Both the position numbers and the translations under genes were made by a program. Positions 26,545 through 35,578 of a stretch of DNA of 64,000 bases are shown piece after piece; positions within the stretch are counted from its first letter, which is position 1, and each line of letters opens with the position of its first letter. The stretch comes from Hyphomicrobiales bacterium (lineage in GTDB: Bacteria > Pseudomonadota > Alphaproteobacteria > Rhizobiales > Rhizobiaceae). The stretch lies in contig UBXG01000010.1 of NCBI GenBank assembly GCA_900469475.1, positions 299,959 to 363,958 of the forward strand. The letters run 5' to 3'. Under the pieces are notes generated by a model, which saw only the letters and a list, made by a program, of their open reading frames with translations, searched no databases and was not told where the DNA came from.

Positions 26545-27309
26545 ATGTGCGGACGTTTCGCTTTGACATCGACGGCAGACCAGGTGGGCGAAGCGCTCGG
26601 CGTCCTGCTGAACGAGGCATTTCCCGCGCGCTATAATATTGCGCCGACGCAGCCGATCCTTGTCGTCATATCGGGCGATAGGCAGCGACCGGGCAGTAAC
26701 CTGCCGGATCGCCGTGCTCTGCTCGTGCGCTGGGGCTTTATGCCCGACTGGGTGAAGGACCCCAAGGATTTCCCGCTGCTGATCAATGCGCGATCGGAAA
26801 CGGCCATCGGCAAGGCCTCCTTTCGCGCGGCCATGCGCCATCGTCGTATCCTCATCCCGGCATCCGGTTTCTACGAATGGCATCGACCGCCGAAGGAAAG
26901 CGGCGAGAAGTCGCAAGCCTATTGGATTCGTCCTCGCAGCGGCGGCGTCATCGCTTTTGCCGGGCTGATGGAAACCTGGTCGTCGGCCGACGGTTCCGAG
27001 GTCGATACGGGTGCGATCCTGACGACGGCGGCAAACAGCGCCATTCGATCCATCCATGACCGCATGCCCGTTGTTATCAAACCGGAGGATTTCGCTCGCT
27101 GGCTCGATTGCAAGACGCAGGAGCCGCGCGATGTCCTTGATCTGATGAAGCCGGTTCAGGAGGATTTTTTCGAGGCGATCCCGGTTTCGGATCGCGTCAA
27201 CAAAGTTGCCAATATGGGGCCGGATGTGCAGACACCCGTAGTGCTCGATTCGGTCAGAAAACCGCCGAAGAAGGCGGATCCGGGCGATGGCCAGCTAAGC
27301 CTTCTCTGA
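26545..27309 (+). CDS. SOS response-associated peptidase (SRAP, YedK/HMCES)
   Basis: The protein starts MCGRFAL, so removal of Met exposes Cys2, the residue that forms a thiazolidine crosslink with abasic sites in single-stranded DNA. Further signature parts are PARYNIAPTQPILVV, INARSETA, RRILIPASGFYEWHR and SIHDRMPVV (active-site His). 254 residues. The ATG at 26545 is the only start compatible with Cys2; the open frame extending to 26197 overlaps the ynfA-like gene. Confidence 0.94.
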   Translation: MCGRFALTSTADQVGEALGVLLNEAFPARYNIAPTQPILVVISGDRQRPGSNLPDRRALLVRWGFMPDWVKDPKDFPLLINARSETAIGKASFRAAMRHRRILIPASGFYEWHRPPKESGEKSQAYWIRPRSGGVIAFAGLMETWSSADGSEVDTGAILTTAANSAIRSIHDRMPVVIKPEDFARWLDCKTQEPRDVLDLMKPVQEDFFEAIPVSDRVNKVANMGPDVQTPVVLDSVRKPPKKADPGDGQLSLL

Positions 27310-27311
27310 GC

Positions 27312-27329
27312 GGCCGCCATTCGGCGGCC
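27312..27329 (+). terminator. Short GC hairpin after the SRAP gene
   Basis: A 7-bp perfect stem (27312-27318 with 27323-27329, loop ATTC) starts three bases after the stop codon. There is no T-run, so it may stabilise the mRNA 3' end or act weakly between two convergent genes. Confidence 0.4.
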
Positions 27330-27384
27330 AGTGATCGGAAGTGCTGCCTGCCGGTATCGGTCGGCGGCGAGTGCAACGTTATTC

Positions 27385-27525
27385 TCAGGCGATCTTCTTC
27401 TTGAGAGGCTTCGTCTTCAGCATCAGATGTGCTGCAAGAACGGCTTTCAGGCCCAGCGGACGATAATGCTTGCTGGGGTCGATCTTTGCCTGCGGTTGTG
27501 CCGGCTGGTCTTTCTTCTGCGTCAT
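27385..27525 (-). CDS. 46-residue basic protein of unknown function
   Basis: An ATG at 27525 with GAGGAG eight bases upstream opens a 46-codon frame ending at TGA 27385. The protein is Lys-rich with a Gln/Pro/Lys N-terminus (MTQKKDQPAQPQAKIDPSKH), a short hydrophobic-basic helix (GLKAVLAAHLMLKTK) and a KKKIA end. It resembles small RNA- or ribosome-binding proteins in charge only. The good ribosome-binding site, biased third positions and isolated position between two convergent genes support a real gene. No family recognised. Confidence 0.6.
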   Translation of the reverse strand: MTQKKDQPAQPQAKIDPSKHYRPLGLKAVLAAHLMLKTKPLKKKIA

Positions 27526-27851
27526 GTTTCACTCCTCACCATGCTCCCCCGGAGCATTTTTCGATTCACAGTCGAGTAGTGGTTTTGTCGTAAATCATGA
27601 CAAATCGAAGGCGTTTTCCAATCAGCTTTTGTAAACAACGACCATATTTCGAGAGATTAGCGCCGAAACCTCGTGTAGAATCCGCACTGCCGCAATGTTT
27701 GAATCTGCGGAAATATCGCGCCGCGCCAGCTCCCCATTGCGCCGTTGAGCGATCACCATGTCTCTGATTGATAAGGAAGACTTGCAGACTTGTGGTTGCG
27801 GCGCAGCGAAGCTGCCGAAGGGCTGCCGCGCGGCAATTTAATATGCCGTCG
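27526..27851. other. Intergenic region between the 46-residue gene and pssA
   Basis: 326 bp. Near the pssA end lies a palindromic stretch (GCCGCGCGGC around 27827) that could serve as a weak terminator for pssA. Otherwise only a 27-codon frame without a ribosome-binding site is visible, which I do not accept as a gene. Confidence 0.35.
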
Positions 27852-28712
27852 TTAGATATGCCGGCCGATGTCGTCGTTGGAATCGTCGACATTAGGATCG
27901 GCGGGGCCGTTGATGGTGTAGGTGCCGTATTTCTTCGCCCAGGAGCGCGCACCGAAGGGCAGGGACAGCAAATAGATGACGACGGTCACGACCATGACAT
28001 GCCATGTATAGCTCATCAGCAGCGCGACATAGACGACAAGGCCGAGCATGATTGGCAGCACCAGATCGCGCCTTACGCCGTTGCCTTCCGATTTGCCCGA
28101 CCATACCGGCAATCGGCTGACCAGAAGAAAGCCGATGAGGACGGTGTAGGCAGCGCCCCATAAGGCGAAGGTGCGGTCCGGCGTCACGCCGAGAAAGCCG
28201 AGATAAACAGGCAGCAGCACCAGCATGGCGCCGGCAGGCGCGGGTACGCCGACGAAATATTCCGACTGCCAGGAGGCCTTGTGCTCGCGCTCGGCCATGA
28301 CGTTGAAGCGGGCGAGCCGCAGGCCGGCGGCGATCGTGTAGATCAACGCGGCGATCCAGCCGAGCGAACGGGCCTGATCGAGAAGGAAGACGTAGACGAC
28401 GAGCGCCGGGGCAACGCCGAAGTTGACGATGTCGGCGAGCGAATCCATCTGCGCGCCGAACTTCGAGGTGGCCTTCATCAGCCGCGCGACGCGCCCGTCG
28501 ATACCGTCGAGGAAAGCAGCGACCAGCACGGCCACGACGGCGAGCTCGTAGCGGTTTTCAAAAGCGAGGCGAATGCCTGTCAGGCCCGAGCAGATCGCCA
28601 GCACGGTGATCATGTTCGGCACGATCAGCCGCAACGGAATTTCCCGGAGACGCGGTCCGCGTGCTTCGTCGTTGGGCCCGTGTGGCTCGAAAGGCGGAAA
28701 AGGCGTCTTCAT
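27852..28712 (-). CDS. pssA: CDP-diacylglycerol-serine O-phosphatidyltransferase
   Basis: PssA makes phosphatidylserine, which Psd converts to phosphatidylethanolamine. The 286-residue protein has the CDP-alcohol phosphotransferase motif exactly: Asp72-Gly73, Ala76-Arg77, Gly86, Asp90, Asp94. About eight membrane helices follow. This is the integral-membrane type II enzyme of rhizobia and Gram-positives, not the E. coli type. Met 28712 is chosen because the 24-residue upstream extension lies in a repeat element. psd lies 122 bp upstream. Confidence 0.95.
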   Translation of the reverse strand: MKTPFPPFEPHGPNDEARGPRLREIPLRLIVPNMITVLAICSGLTGIRLAFENRYELAVVAVLVAAFLDGIDGRVARLMKATSKFGAQMDSLADIVNFGVAPALVVYVFLLDQARSLGWIAALIYTIAAGLRLARFNVMAEREHKASWQSEYFVGVPAPAGAMLVLLPVYLGFLGVTPDRTFALWGAAYTVLIGFLLVSRLPVWSGKSEGNGVRRDLVLPIMLGLVVYVALLMSYTWHVMVVTVVIYLLSLPFGARSWAKKYGTYTINGPADPNVDDSNDDIGRHI

Positions 28713-28726
28713 CTCGCTCGTGTTCC

Positions 28727-28800
28727 TAGAGCAATTCCAGCAAAAGTGCGAAGCAGTTTTGTGTCCGGAATTGCGTGAAAACAATGGTGTAGAGTATTTC
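28727..28800. repeat. Intergenic hairpin repeat, copy A
   Basis: Between psd and pssA. Outer stem GCAATTCC (28731-28738) pairs perfectly with GGAATTGC (28767-28774); inner stem CAAAA (28741-28745) pairs with TTTTG (28757-28761). The core AAAAGTGCG is shared with copies at 52886 and 54088. The first bases (TAGAGC) recur at the far end in altered form (TAGAGT). Confidence 0.75.
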
Positions 28801-28834
28801 CGTACCTCAATTTAGGGGGGAAATACTCTCGGAT

Positions 28835-29533
28835 TCAGCTGCGGCGGCTAAGGGTTGCGCCCTTGGCCGAGCCGAATTCGGCAATAACGGTTTCGCCGGC
28901 GATCGCCCGCTGGCCGACGGCAACGCGCGACGAAGCACCTTCCGGCAGGAAGACATCGAGGCGCGAGCCGAAGCGGATGAGGCCGATGCGCTCGCCGGCA
29001 TCCAGCGGCTCGTTCGGATGGACGAAACAAAGAATGCGGCGGGCAACGAGGCCGGCAATCTGCACGACGCCGATTTCGCCATGCTTTGTTTCGATCACGA
29101 GGCCGTTGCGCTCGTTCTGTTCGCTGGCCTTGTCCAGTTCAGCGTTGAGGAAGCTGCCCTGGCGATAGGCGACATTGGTGATGCGGCCGCGCATCGGCGA
29201 ACGGTTCACATGGCAATCGAAGACGTTCATGAAGATCGAGATACGCAGCATCGGCAGGCTGCCGAGGTTGAGCTCAGCCGGCGGTGTCACCATCTGCACA
29301 CTCGAAACCTTGCCGTCTGCCGGCGATATCGCCAGATCATCGTCCTGGGGCGTCAGGCGTTCGGGATCGCGGAAGAAATAGGCGCACCACAGCGTCAGGA
29401 TCAGGCCGATCCAGAAGAGCGGCTTGAAGATCCAACCGAGCACCAGCGACGCGACGAAGAAGCCTGCAACGAAGGGATAGCCCTCCTTGTGTACGGGAAC
29501 GATGACGTTGCGTACGCTGTTCATCAAGCTCAT
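28835..29533 (-). CDS. psd: Phosphatidylserine decarboxylase proenzyme
   Basis: Psd decarboxylates phosphatidylserine to phosphatidylethanolamine in the inner membrane. The 232-residue protein has an N-terminal hydrophobic region (about 20-50), [20 protein letters not shown] and the self-cleavage site Phe-Gly189-Ser190 that yields the pyruvoyl cofactor on the alpha chain. Length and layout match the short rhizobial enzymes. With pssA it forms the PE branch, which rhizobia need for normal growth and symbiosis. Confidence 0.95.
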   Translation of the reverse strand: MSLMNSVRNVIVPVHKEGYPFVAGFFVASLVLGWIFKPLFWIGLILTLWCAYFFRDPERLTPQDDDLAISPADGKVSSVQMVTPPAELNLGSLPMLRISIFMNVFDCHVNRSPMRGRITNVAYRQGSFLNAELDKASEQNERNGLVIETKHGEIGVVQIAGLVARRILCFVHPNEPLDAGERIGLIRFGSRLDVFLPEGASSRVAVGQRAIAGETVIAEFGSAKGATLSRRS

Positions 29534-29736
29534 CTATGGCCTACTCCGTTAGGGCATTCCCGCCAGGAACCAGGCTCCGGTTCTCCGTCAAGATCATGCC
29601 AGTCAAAAGAATGAGAACAAGATAAGCGGTCTTGCTCTGAATACCAGTCGAGCGTGACTACAGGCAAACTCTGTCATGGGCAATGCTTTCGCACACTCGT
29701 CCTCAACGCAATCCTATTCTTGGCCGATACGGATGC

Positions 29737-30282
29737 CTACAGGGCATCTTCCAGCTCTGCTCTCGTAAAGACAGGCAAGACGGAAAGGTGGGGAAGACCC
29801 TGGACCGCGGGTACGCCATCTCCTCGCCAGATCGCACAAATGACGGCAAGAATCTGCGCCTGCGAGCTGATTGCCAGGTGATAGGCATCTTTTACGGCGC
29901 CACCTGTCGAAATCACATCTTCGATAAAGGTTACGCGGCGGCCGGAAACGTCTTGTCCCTCGATTGCTTGACAGGTCCCATAAGCCTTTGCTTGTTTGCG
30001 GACGAACGCGGCCGGAAGGCCAGTCTCCAGGGAGATCGCTGTGACGAGCGGGATGCCTCCGAGTTCCAGGCCGGCAATGATTTCGGTTTCAGCGGGGATT
30101 AGCTCAGCCATGGCCTTGGCAAGCGGCTTCAGCAGTGAAGGCATGCCTTCAAAGCGGTATTTGTCGAAATATCGGTTGGAGATCTGGCCCGAGCGGAGTT
30201 CAAATTCGCCTTGCAACATTGCCACCTCGGCAATGCACCGAGCAAGATCGCTTTTCGTTTGAATTAACGCAGCTGCCATCAT
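29737..30282 (-). CDS. pyrE: Orotate phosphoribosyltransferase
   Basis: The 181-residue protein joins orotate to PRPP to give OMP in pyrimidine synthesis. It shows SNRYFDKYRFE, IAGLELGGIPLVTAISL, the KQAKAYGT loop and the PRPP-binding motif VTFIEDVISTGGAV. It is shorter than E. coli PyrE (213) but fits the short class. AAGGAG lies just ahead of two adjacent ATG codons. Rhizobia often carry a second, longer pyrE, so this copy may be a paralogue. Confidence 0.83.
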   Translation of the reverse strand: MMAAALIQTKSDLARCIAEVAMLQGEFELRSGQISNRYFDKYRFEGMPSLLKPLAKAMAELIPAETEIIAGLELGGIPLVTAISLETGLPAAFVRKQAKAYGTCQAIEGQDVSGRRVTFIEDVISTGGAVKDAYHLAISSQAQILAVICAIWRGDGVPAVQGLPHLSVLPVFTRAELEDAL

Positions 30283-30410
30283 TCAATCTCCTTCGTCATA
30301 CCGCCTCCCGTGTATTAGCCGGGAATCGTGCGACCGCAAACCACACAGTGCCCTCGGCGGGTGCGATGTGAAGCGCAGATTTGGGGAGGTTTGGGGACTG
30401 AGTAAAGGAA

Positions 30411-30436
30411 AGCCGCCGGAGACTATCCGGCGGCTC
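30411..30436 (-). terminator. Terminator of the acid phosphatase gene
   Basis: A perfect 10-bp stem (30411-30420 with 30426-30435) is followed on the minus strand by TTCCTTTAC. It lies 24 bp beyond the phosphatase stop. Confidence 0.75.
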
Positions 30437-30459
30437 GTGTATTCGCTGCAGGTTGGAAA

Positions 30460-31158
30460 TCAGAGGCCGAGAGCAGCGCGGAGTTCCGCCTTGGCGCCTT
30501 CATACTCGGTCTTGTAATCGTCATGCGTCATGATGGTTTCGGCGATGACGGTGCCTGCAATGCGGCCCGCTTCGATATCGGAAGCATAGTGGATACCGCC
30601 GACGATGCGGTTATGGCCGTATTCCCAGGCGCGTGCCATGATGGCAGGGCGCTTTTCCGGCACCATATTCGCAAGCACGATGCCCATCAGCGTGCCGACA
30701 GTGGCATGGCCGGACGGATAAGAGCCGGACTTGGAGAGCGGAACGATCGGCTTGACGAGATCGCTGTAGAGATGCGGGCGCGGCCGCTTCCAGACATCCT
30801 TGGCGGGATCGACGACGGCGCCTTCGGTCTCGACGACGCGATCGAAGAAGGCCGAAAACTTCGGCAGGTTTTCCTTGGTGAATTTCGGATTGTCGATGAC
30901 GTCGGAGAAGCGCCAGACGTTCTCTTCGGCATCGGCCACGGCGCGAGCCGCCATTTCCGGCGTGCGGGTCACCTGGATCGTCAGGATTTCGCCGAGCTCC
31001 GCCTTCATCTGCGCGGAATCATTGGCGGGTGGCGGCGGCAGCAGATCGAGAAGGTTGATCTCCTTGGCATCGGCGAAAGGCTTGGCATCTTCGGCGAAAA
31101 CCGGCGAGGCCAGGCCGACGACGAGCAACAGGCTTAAAGCTTTGGCAAAAGTACGCAT
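30460..31158 (-). CDS. Class A non-specific acid phosphatase (PAP2 type)
   Basis: The 232-residue protein has a signal peptide (1-22, ASPVFA) and the three phosphatase motifs: KRPRPHLYSDL, GSYPSGHATVG with the catalytic His, and HNRIVGGIHYASDIEAG with the nucleophilic His. This matches periplasmic PhoN/PhoC-like enzymes that release phosphate from organic esters. Transcribed alone, with its own terminator. Confidence 0.92.
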   Translation of the reverse strand: MRTFAKALSLLLVVGLASPVFAEDAKPFADAKEINLLDLLPPPPANDSAQMKAELGEILTIQVTRTPEMAARAVADAEENVWRFSDVIDNPKFTKENLPKFSAFFDRVVETEGAVVDPAKDVWKRPRPHLYSDLVKPIVPLSKSGSYPSGHATVGTLMGIVLANMVPEKRPAIMARAWEYGHNRIVGGIHYASDIEAGRIAGTVIAETIMTHDDYKTEYEGAKAELRAALGL

Positions 31159-31286
31159 TTGGGGGCTCCGTTCAAAGGACCCTCGTACCTAGCAAGCTGT
31201 CATCTCAGTCTCGTGACAAAAATCGGTGCATAACTGCTACGCCTCGGTGCTGCCATGGGGAAAGGATTCAATGCATCCGCAGTTTT

Positions 31287-33173
31287 TCACCTTGCCGGCG
31301 CCAGGCGGTCGATAACGCCCAGGTCGTCGTTCTCGCGCACCTGCTTCAGATGCTCCTCGGCCTGCGTCGCCTCGCGCTGGCGGTTCCACATGGACGCATA
31401 AAGCCCGTTTCGAGCCAGCAGATCGGCATGGGTGCCGCGCTCGGCGATCACGCCGCTTTTGAGCACGATGATCTCGTCCGCGCCGATGACGGTCGACAGG
31501 CGGTGCGCGATAACGAGGGTCGTGCGGTTCTTGGAGACGACGTCGAGGGCGGCCTGTATTTCGCGTTCGGTCGTCGTATCGAGCGCAGAGGTCGCCTCGT
31601 CGAGGATCAGAACGGGCGGCGATTTAAGAACGGTGCGCGCGATCGCCACGCGCTGCTTCTCGCCGCCAGACAATTTGAGACCGCGTTCGCCGACCTTGGT
31701 CTCGAAGCCTTCGGGCAGATTGCGGATGAACTCACCGATCTGCGCGATCTCCGCGGCCGCCGTCACGTCCGCCTCGCTTGCGCCCGGCCGGCCATAGCGG
31801 ACGTTGTAGGCGATGGTGTCGTTGAAAAGCACGGTATCCTGCGGCACCATGCCGATGACCTTACGCAGGCTCTTCTGCGTGACGGTCCGCAGATCCTGGC
31901 CGTCGATGGTGATCGTGCCGCTTTGCACATCGTAGAAACGATAAAGCAGGCGCGACAACGTTGATTTTCCGGCGCCTGAAGGCCCGACGACGGCGACGGT
32001 CTTGCCTGCCGGAACTTCGAAAGAAATGCCCTTCAGGATCGGCCGGGCCGGATCATAGGCGAAATGCACGTCCTTGAACGCGATCGCGCCATTACCGATG
32101 ACAAGTTCCTTGGCGTCAGGCGCATCGACCACCTCGGGCTTGACCTCGAGCAGATCGAACATCTCCTCGATATCGGTCAGGCCCTGGCGTATTTCGCGAT
32201 AGACGAAGCCGATGAAGTTGAGCGGCACGGAAAGCTGCAGCAGCATGGCATTGATGAAGACGAAGTCACCGACCGTGTGTTGGCCGTTCAGGACCGACAA
32301 GCCGGACATGACTAGCATCACCGTCGTGCCGAGGCCGAAGATCAAGCCTTGGCCGAAGTTCAGCCACCCGAGTGACGTCCAGACGCTGGTGGCTGCCTTT
32401 TCATACCGCTCCATCGATTGATCGAAGCGTTTGGCTTCCATCTCCTCGTTGCCGAAATATTTGACCGTCTCGAAGTTTAACAGCGAATCGATCGCCTTGG
32501 TGTTGGCGTCGGTATCGCTGTTGTTCATCGTCCGGCGGATGGAGATGCGCCAGTCGCTCGCCTTGACGGTGAACCAGATGTAGAGCCAGACCGTGACGGC
32601 CGTGACCGCGAGATAGGAAAAGCCGTAGCCGCGCCAGAAGATAATGGCGGTCAGCAGGAATTCGATGAAGGTCGGAAACGTGTTGAGGATCGTGAAGCGG
32701 ACGATCGTCTCGATGCCCTTGGTGCCGCGCTCAATGATGCGCGAGAGGCCACCGGTCTTGCGCTCCAGATGGAAACGCAGCGAGAGCTCGTGCATGTGCA
32801 CGAAGGTCCTGTAGGCGAGCTGGCGCACCGCATACTGACCGACACTCGCAAACAGCGCGTCGCGCAGCTGGTTGAGGCCGAGCTGAATCAGGCGCGTCGC
32901 GTTCGTGGCGATGATCAAGGCGACAGCGCCGACCAAAAAGGCAGGCAGAATGCCCTGCATGTCGAGCTTGCCGTTCAGCGCGTCGACGGACCATTTGAAG
33001 AAGTAGGGGACCAGCAGCAGGAAGAATTTCGAGACTAGCAGGAAGACGGTCGCCCAGACCACCCGCATCTTCAGATCCATGCGCCCGCTCGGCCACATAT
33101 AGGGCCAGAGATTGACGATTGTGTTCAATGGATTGCTGGAATCCGCCGATATGGTTTTCTTCTGGCCTGCCAT
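31287..33173 (-). CDS. ABC exporter of the Atm1/ABCB7 class
   Basis: The 628-residue half transporter has six membrane helices (about 38-320) and one ATPase domain with VGPSGAGKST, LSGGEKQR and LILDEATSAL. The segment NNSDTDANTKAIDSLLNFET followed by VKYFGNE is diagnostic of the Atm1 group, which exports glutathione-linked compounds and supports Fe-S biogenesis or heavy-metal tolerance in Novosphingobium and mitochondria. The protein would act as a homodimer in the inner membrane. GGAGAC precedes the start. Confidence 0.92.
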   Translation of the reverse strand: MAGQKKTISADSSNPLNTIVNLWPYMWPSGRMDLKMRVVWATVFLLVSKFFLLLVPYFFKWSVDALNGKLDMQGILPAFLVGAVALIIATNATRLIQLGLNQLRDALFASVGQYAVRQLAYRTFVHMHELSLRFHLERKTGGLSRIIERGTKGIETIVRFTILNTFPTFIEFLLTAIIFWRGYGFSYLAVTAVTVWLYIWFTVKASDWRISIRRTMNNSDTDANTKAIDSLLNFETVKYFGNEEMEAKRFDQSMERYEKAATSVWTSLGWLNFGQGLIFGLGTTVMLVMSGLSVLNGQHTVGDFVFINAMLLQLSVPLNFIGFVYREIRQGLTDIEEMFDLLEVKPEVVDAPDAKELVIGNGAIAFKDVHFAYDPARPILKGISFEVPAGKTVAVVGPSGAGKSTLSRLLYRFYDVQSGTITIDGQDLRTVTQKSLRKVIGMVPQDTVLFNDTIAYNVRYGRPGASEADVTAAAEIAQIGEFIRNLPEGFETKVGERGLKLSGGEKQRVAIARTVLKSPPVLILDEATSALDTTTEREIQAALDVVSKNRTTLVIAHRLSTVIGADEIIVLKSGVIAERGTHADLLARNGLYASMWNRQREATQAEEHLKQVRENDDLGVIDRLAPAR

Positions 33174-33315
33174 GTCCGTCTCCGGCGAATGATTGGGCAG
33201 CCGGGCGTGGCAGCGTTTGCACAGCCGACTGGCAAGCCTTCACAGCCAAGACATGGCCATTGCACGAAGGCTATGGGGTCGGGGGACGCTTATACTATTT
33301 TCATGCCGTATAAAA

Positions 33316-33349
33316 GCAGCGGCCAGGCGTTGATGCACCTGGCCGCTGC
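33316..33349 (-). terminator. Terminator of the LysM protein gene
   Basis: A 12-bp perfect stem (33316-33327 with 33338-33349) is followed on the minus strand by TTTTATAC. It lies 29 bp past the LysM stop codon. Confidence 0.8.
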
Positions 33350-33377
33350 CAATGTTCGCAACGCAACGTCGTTGCTG

Positions 33378-35426
33378 CTAGAGATGCTCGCCCGAAAGCC
33401 GCTTGCGATGAAGCGCCTCGGCATTCGGCAATGCATCCTTCGGCAGACCGAAGACCTGCCCCGGCAGGATCCGGTCCGGATTGTTGATCTTGTCCTCATT
33501 GGCCAGATAGATCGTCGTATAGCGCACTCCCGCACCGTAGATGCGGCGCGAGATCTGCCACAGCGTATCGCCGCGACGGATAATGACGGCATTGGTGTCC
33601 TGCGACAGCGGTGCCTGCTCGAGCGTTTTCGGCTCGTTGGACGAGACTTCGGCATTCGGCTGTGCTGGCGCCGTCTGCGCCGGCGCCGTGATAACGGCGA
33701 TCATCTGTTCGAGTCCAGGCAGCGCGGCGCCGACCGACTTCGGGTCCTTCGGCAAGGCGACGAGAGCAGCTAGCGCCTTGCCGGCCACGCTGGAGGCATC
33801 GGCCGCAGCCTTCTTGAGCGCGGCGCTGGCGCTGATGGTCGGCCGGAATTCGGAGAGCGACTTCAACGCGATTTCCGTGCCGGAGCGGGCGGCTGCGAGC
33901 TGCTCCATATTCGGTTGCTTACCGTCGGTAAAGAGGCCCTTTAGCAGCGCGAAAGCCTTGCCGGCGCCTTCCTTGAGCTTGGCAAGCTCGCCCTCGTCGA
34001 GCGGTACCATGTTTGCCGTGGTCGCTTGCGCTTGACCATTGGCGGCGGGCGTCTGCGCCGCAACCGTCACCTGATTACCCTCGGGGCGCGTGAAGTTGAC
34101 GCTGGTCCGCACCACGACTTTGCCGGCACCGTCAAGCACATCGACGCGGATCTTGTGATCGCCGACGGCCAGAGGCATGGGTCCGTCTACGACGAAGTGA
34201 CCGTCCGCACCCGCGACGTTCTCACCGATCAGCTTGTCGTCGGCATAGGCGCGGACCTTGGCATTCGGCTTCGCGGTGCCGGCAACGAAGATATGGTCGT
34301 TTTCGATCTCTACCGCATTGACCATGACGTCCTGATCCGCCTCCACCTTCGCTGCTGGCGGCGTTGCCGTGCCAGCTGCCGGATTGGCGGATGTGATCGC
34401 CGTACCATCCTGTTGCAGCTTGGCATCTGTCGTGGCTGCTGGCTTGTCCGTCGTTTTGGCCTGAGTGTCGGCTGCGGACGCGTCCTGTTCGCCGGCGGTC
34501 ACGCGGCCCTGCTTGGCGGAAGGCGCGGTGATGATGCGGCTTGCAGCGCCTGGCTTGGACACCATCGCGAGGACCTGGGTGGAATTGTCTTTCGGCACGG
34601 AGACAGTGGCGACTTCCTCGGAATTGACAGCCTTGCCGTCCTTGCCTGTAGCGCGCAGCACCAGTTCGTGGTCCCCAGGCGGCAGCGGATTGTCGAGCAC
34701 GGCGGCAAAGTCGCCACTCGGGCCGGCATTGGTGGTGGTGACGACCTTTTCGCCGTCGACGATTTCCAGCTTGGCATTCGGCTCTGCCGAACCAGCAATA
34801 ACTGTCGAGCCATCCGGCTCGACGCGCAACACGTCGAATGAGGGTACGCGAGGATTGGCAGCCGCGTTGGTCTCGGGCGCTTGTTGGCCTGTCAGCGCTG
34901 CGAAAGCCTTGTCGATCGCTGCACTCGCTTCGGCGGCATTGTTGGGGAGAGACTGGATGATGGTGAGCGCCTTGCCAGCGCCGTCCTGTACCTTCTTCAC
35001 AAGCCCCGTGGTCGCCGCGTCGATTCCCTCAGGAAGCGCGAAGCCAACGATCGATTGCAGGGCGTTGGTTGCCTTCGTCTTTGCGGCCGTGAAGGTATCC
35101 TGGGACGGTGTGTTGCCATCCTTGAACTGTGCCTTGAGATCGGCAAGCGAGGTGGTTGCCGCACCCGTAAGCTCAGTCAGCTTCTTGGTGAGATCTGCGG
35201 TGTTGGCGGCATTCTGCACGGTTTTGGTCGCGTTCTGTGCAGTCTCGCCGGCCTTCTGCGCGTTCTGGTCGATGGTGTTCTTCACCGTGTTGCTGGCTTG
35301 ATTGACCGCATCGCCGATCGGGGTCTTGTCACCGTTGATGCGCGGCATCACGAAGAAGACCATCAACAGGGTCGCAATTGCCAACACCAACAGAGCCAGC
35401 CACCCGGCACGGTTCTTCATCATCAT
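33378..35426 (-). CDS. Envelope LysM protein with duplicated helical and Ig-like domains
   Basis: The 682-residue protein has an N-terminal membrane anchor (9-28), a Gln/Asn/Thr-rich coil (40-75), a helical domain (about 91-178), an Ig-like domain (about 197-278), a Ser/Thr/Ala-rich linker, a second Ig-like domain (about 366-447), a second helical domain (about 489-579) and a C-terminal LysM motif (613-662, IIRRGDTLWQISRRIYGAG). The two helical domains resemble each other, as do the two Ig domains (IAGSAEPNAKLEI and VAGTAKPNAKVRA). LysM binds peptidoglycan. The protein should sit in the inner membrane and reach into the wall. GGAGATGA precedes three tandem ATG codons. Confidence 0.87.
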   Translation of the reverse strand: MMMKNRAGWLALLVLAIATLLMVFFVMPRINGDKTPIGDAVNQASNTVKNTIDQNAQKAGETAQNATKTVQNAANTADLTKKLTELTGAATTSLADLKAQFKDGNTPSQDTFTAAKTKATNALQSIVGFALPEGIDAATTGLVKKVQDGAGKALTIIQSLPNNAAEASAAIDKAFAALTGQQAPETNAAANPRVPSFDVLRVEPDGSTVIAGSAEPNAKLEIVDGEKVVTTTNAGPSGDFAAVLDNPLPPGDHELVLRATGKDGKAVNSEEVATVSVPKDNSTQVLAMVSKPGAASRIITAPSAKQGRVTAGEQDASAADTQAKTTDKPAATTDAKLQQDGTAITSANPAAGTATPPAAKVEADQDVMVNAVEIENDHIFVAGTAKPNAKVRAYADDKLIGENVAGADGHFVVDGPMPLAVGDHKIRVDVLDGAGKVVVRTSVNFTRPEGNQVTVAAQTPAANGQAQATTANMVPLDEGELAKLKEGAGKAFALLKGLFTDGKQPNMEQLAAARSGTEIALKSLSEFRPTISASAALKKAAADASSVAGKALAALVALPKDPKSVGAALPGLEQMIAVITAPAQTAPAQPNAEVSSNEPKTLEQAPLSQDTNAVIIRRGDTLWQISRRIYGAGVRYTTIYLANEDKINNPDRILPGQVFGLPKDALPNAEALHRKRLSGEHL

Positions 35427-35578
35427 TCATCTCCACGCGGCGAAGTCGTCGCAACTCCTGAAATTGCTAGCGATTTCGGCTGCTTTTACAAGCTTTCTCA
35501 GCCATTTTCGCATGTCCCGGCACAAGTTTTCCTTTGAAAAATCTTGACTGAGCATCTGCAGCATAGTTGTTTGCATCC

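Noticed and set aside
27751..27834. 27-codon frame with three cysteines between the 46-residue gene and pssA
   Set aside because: No ribosome-binding site and too short to judge; the composition can arise by chance.
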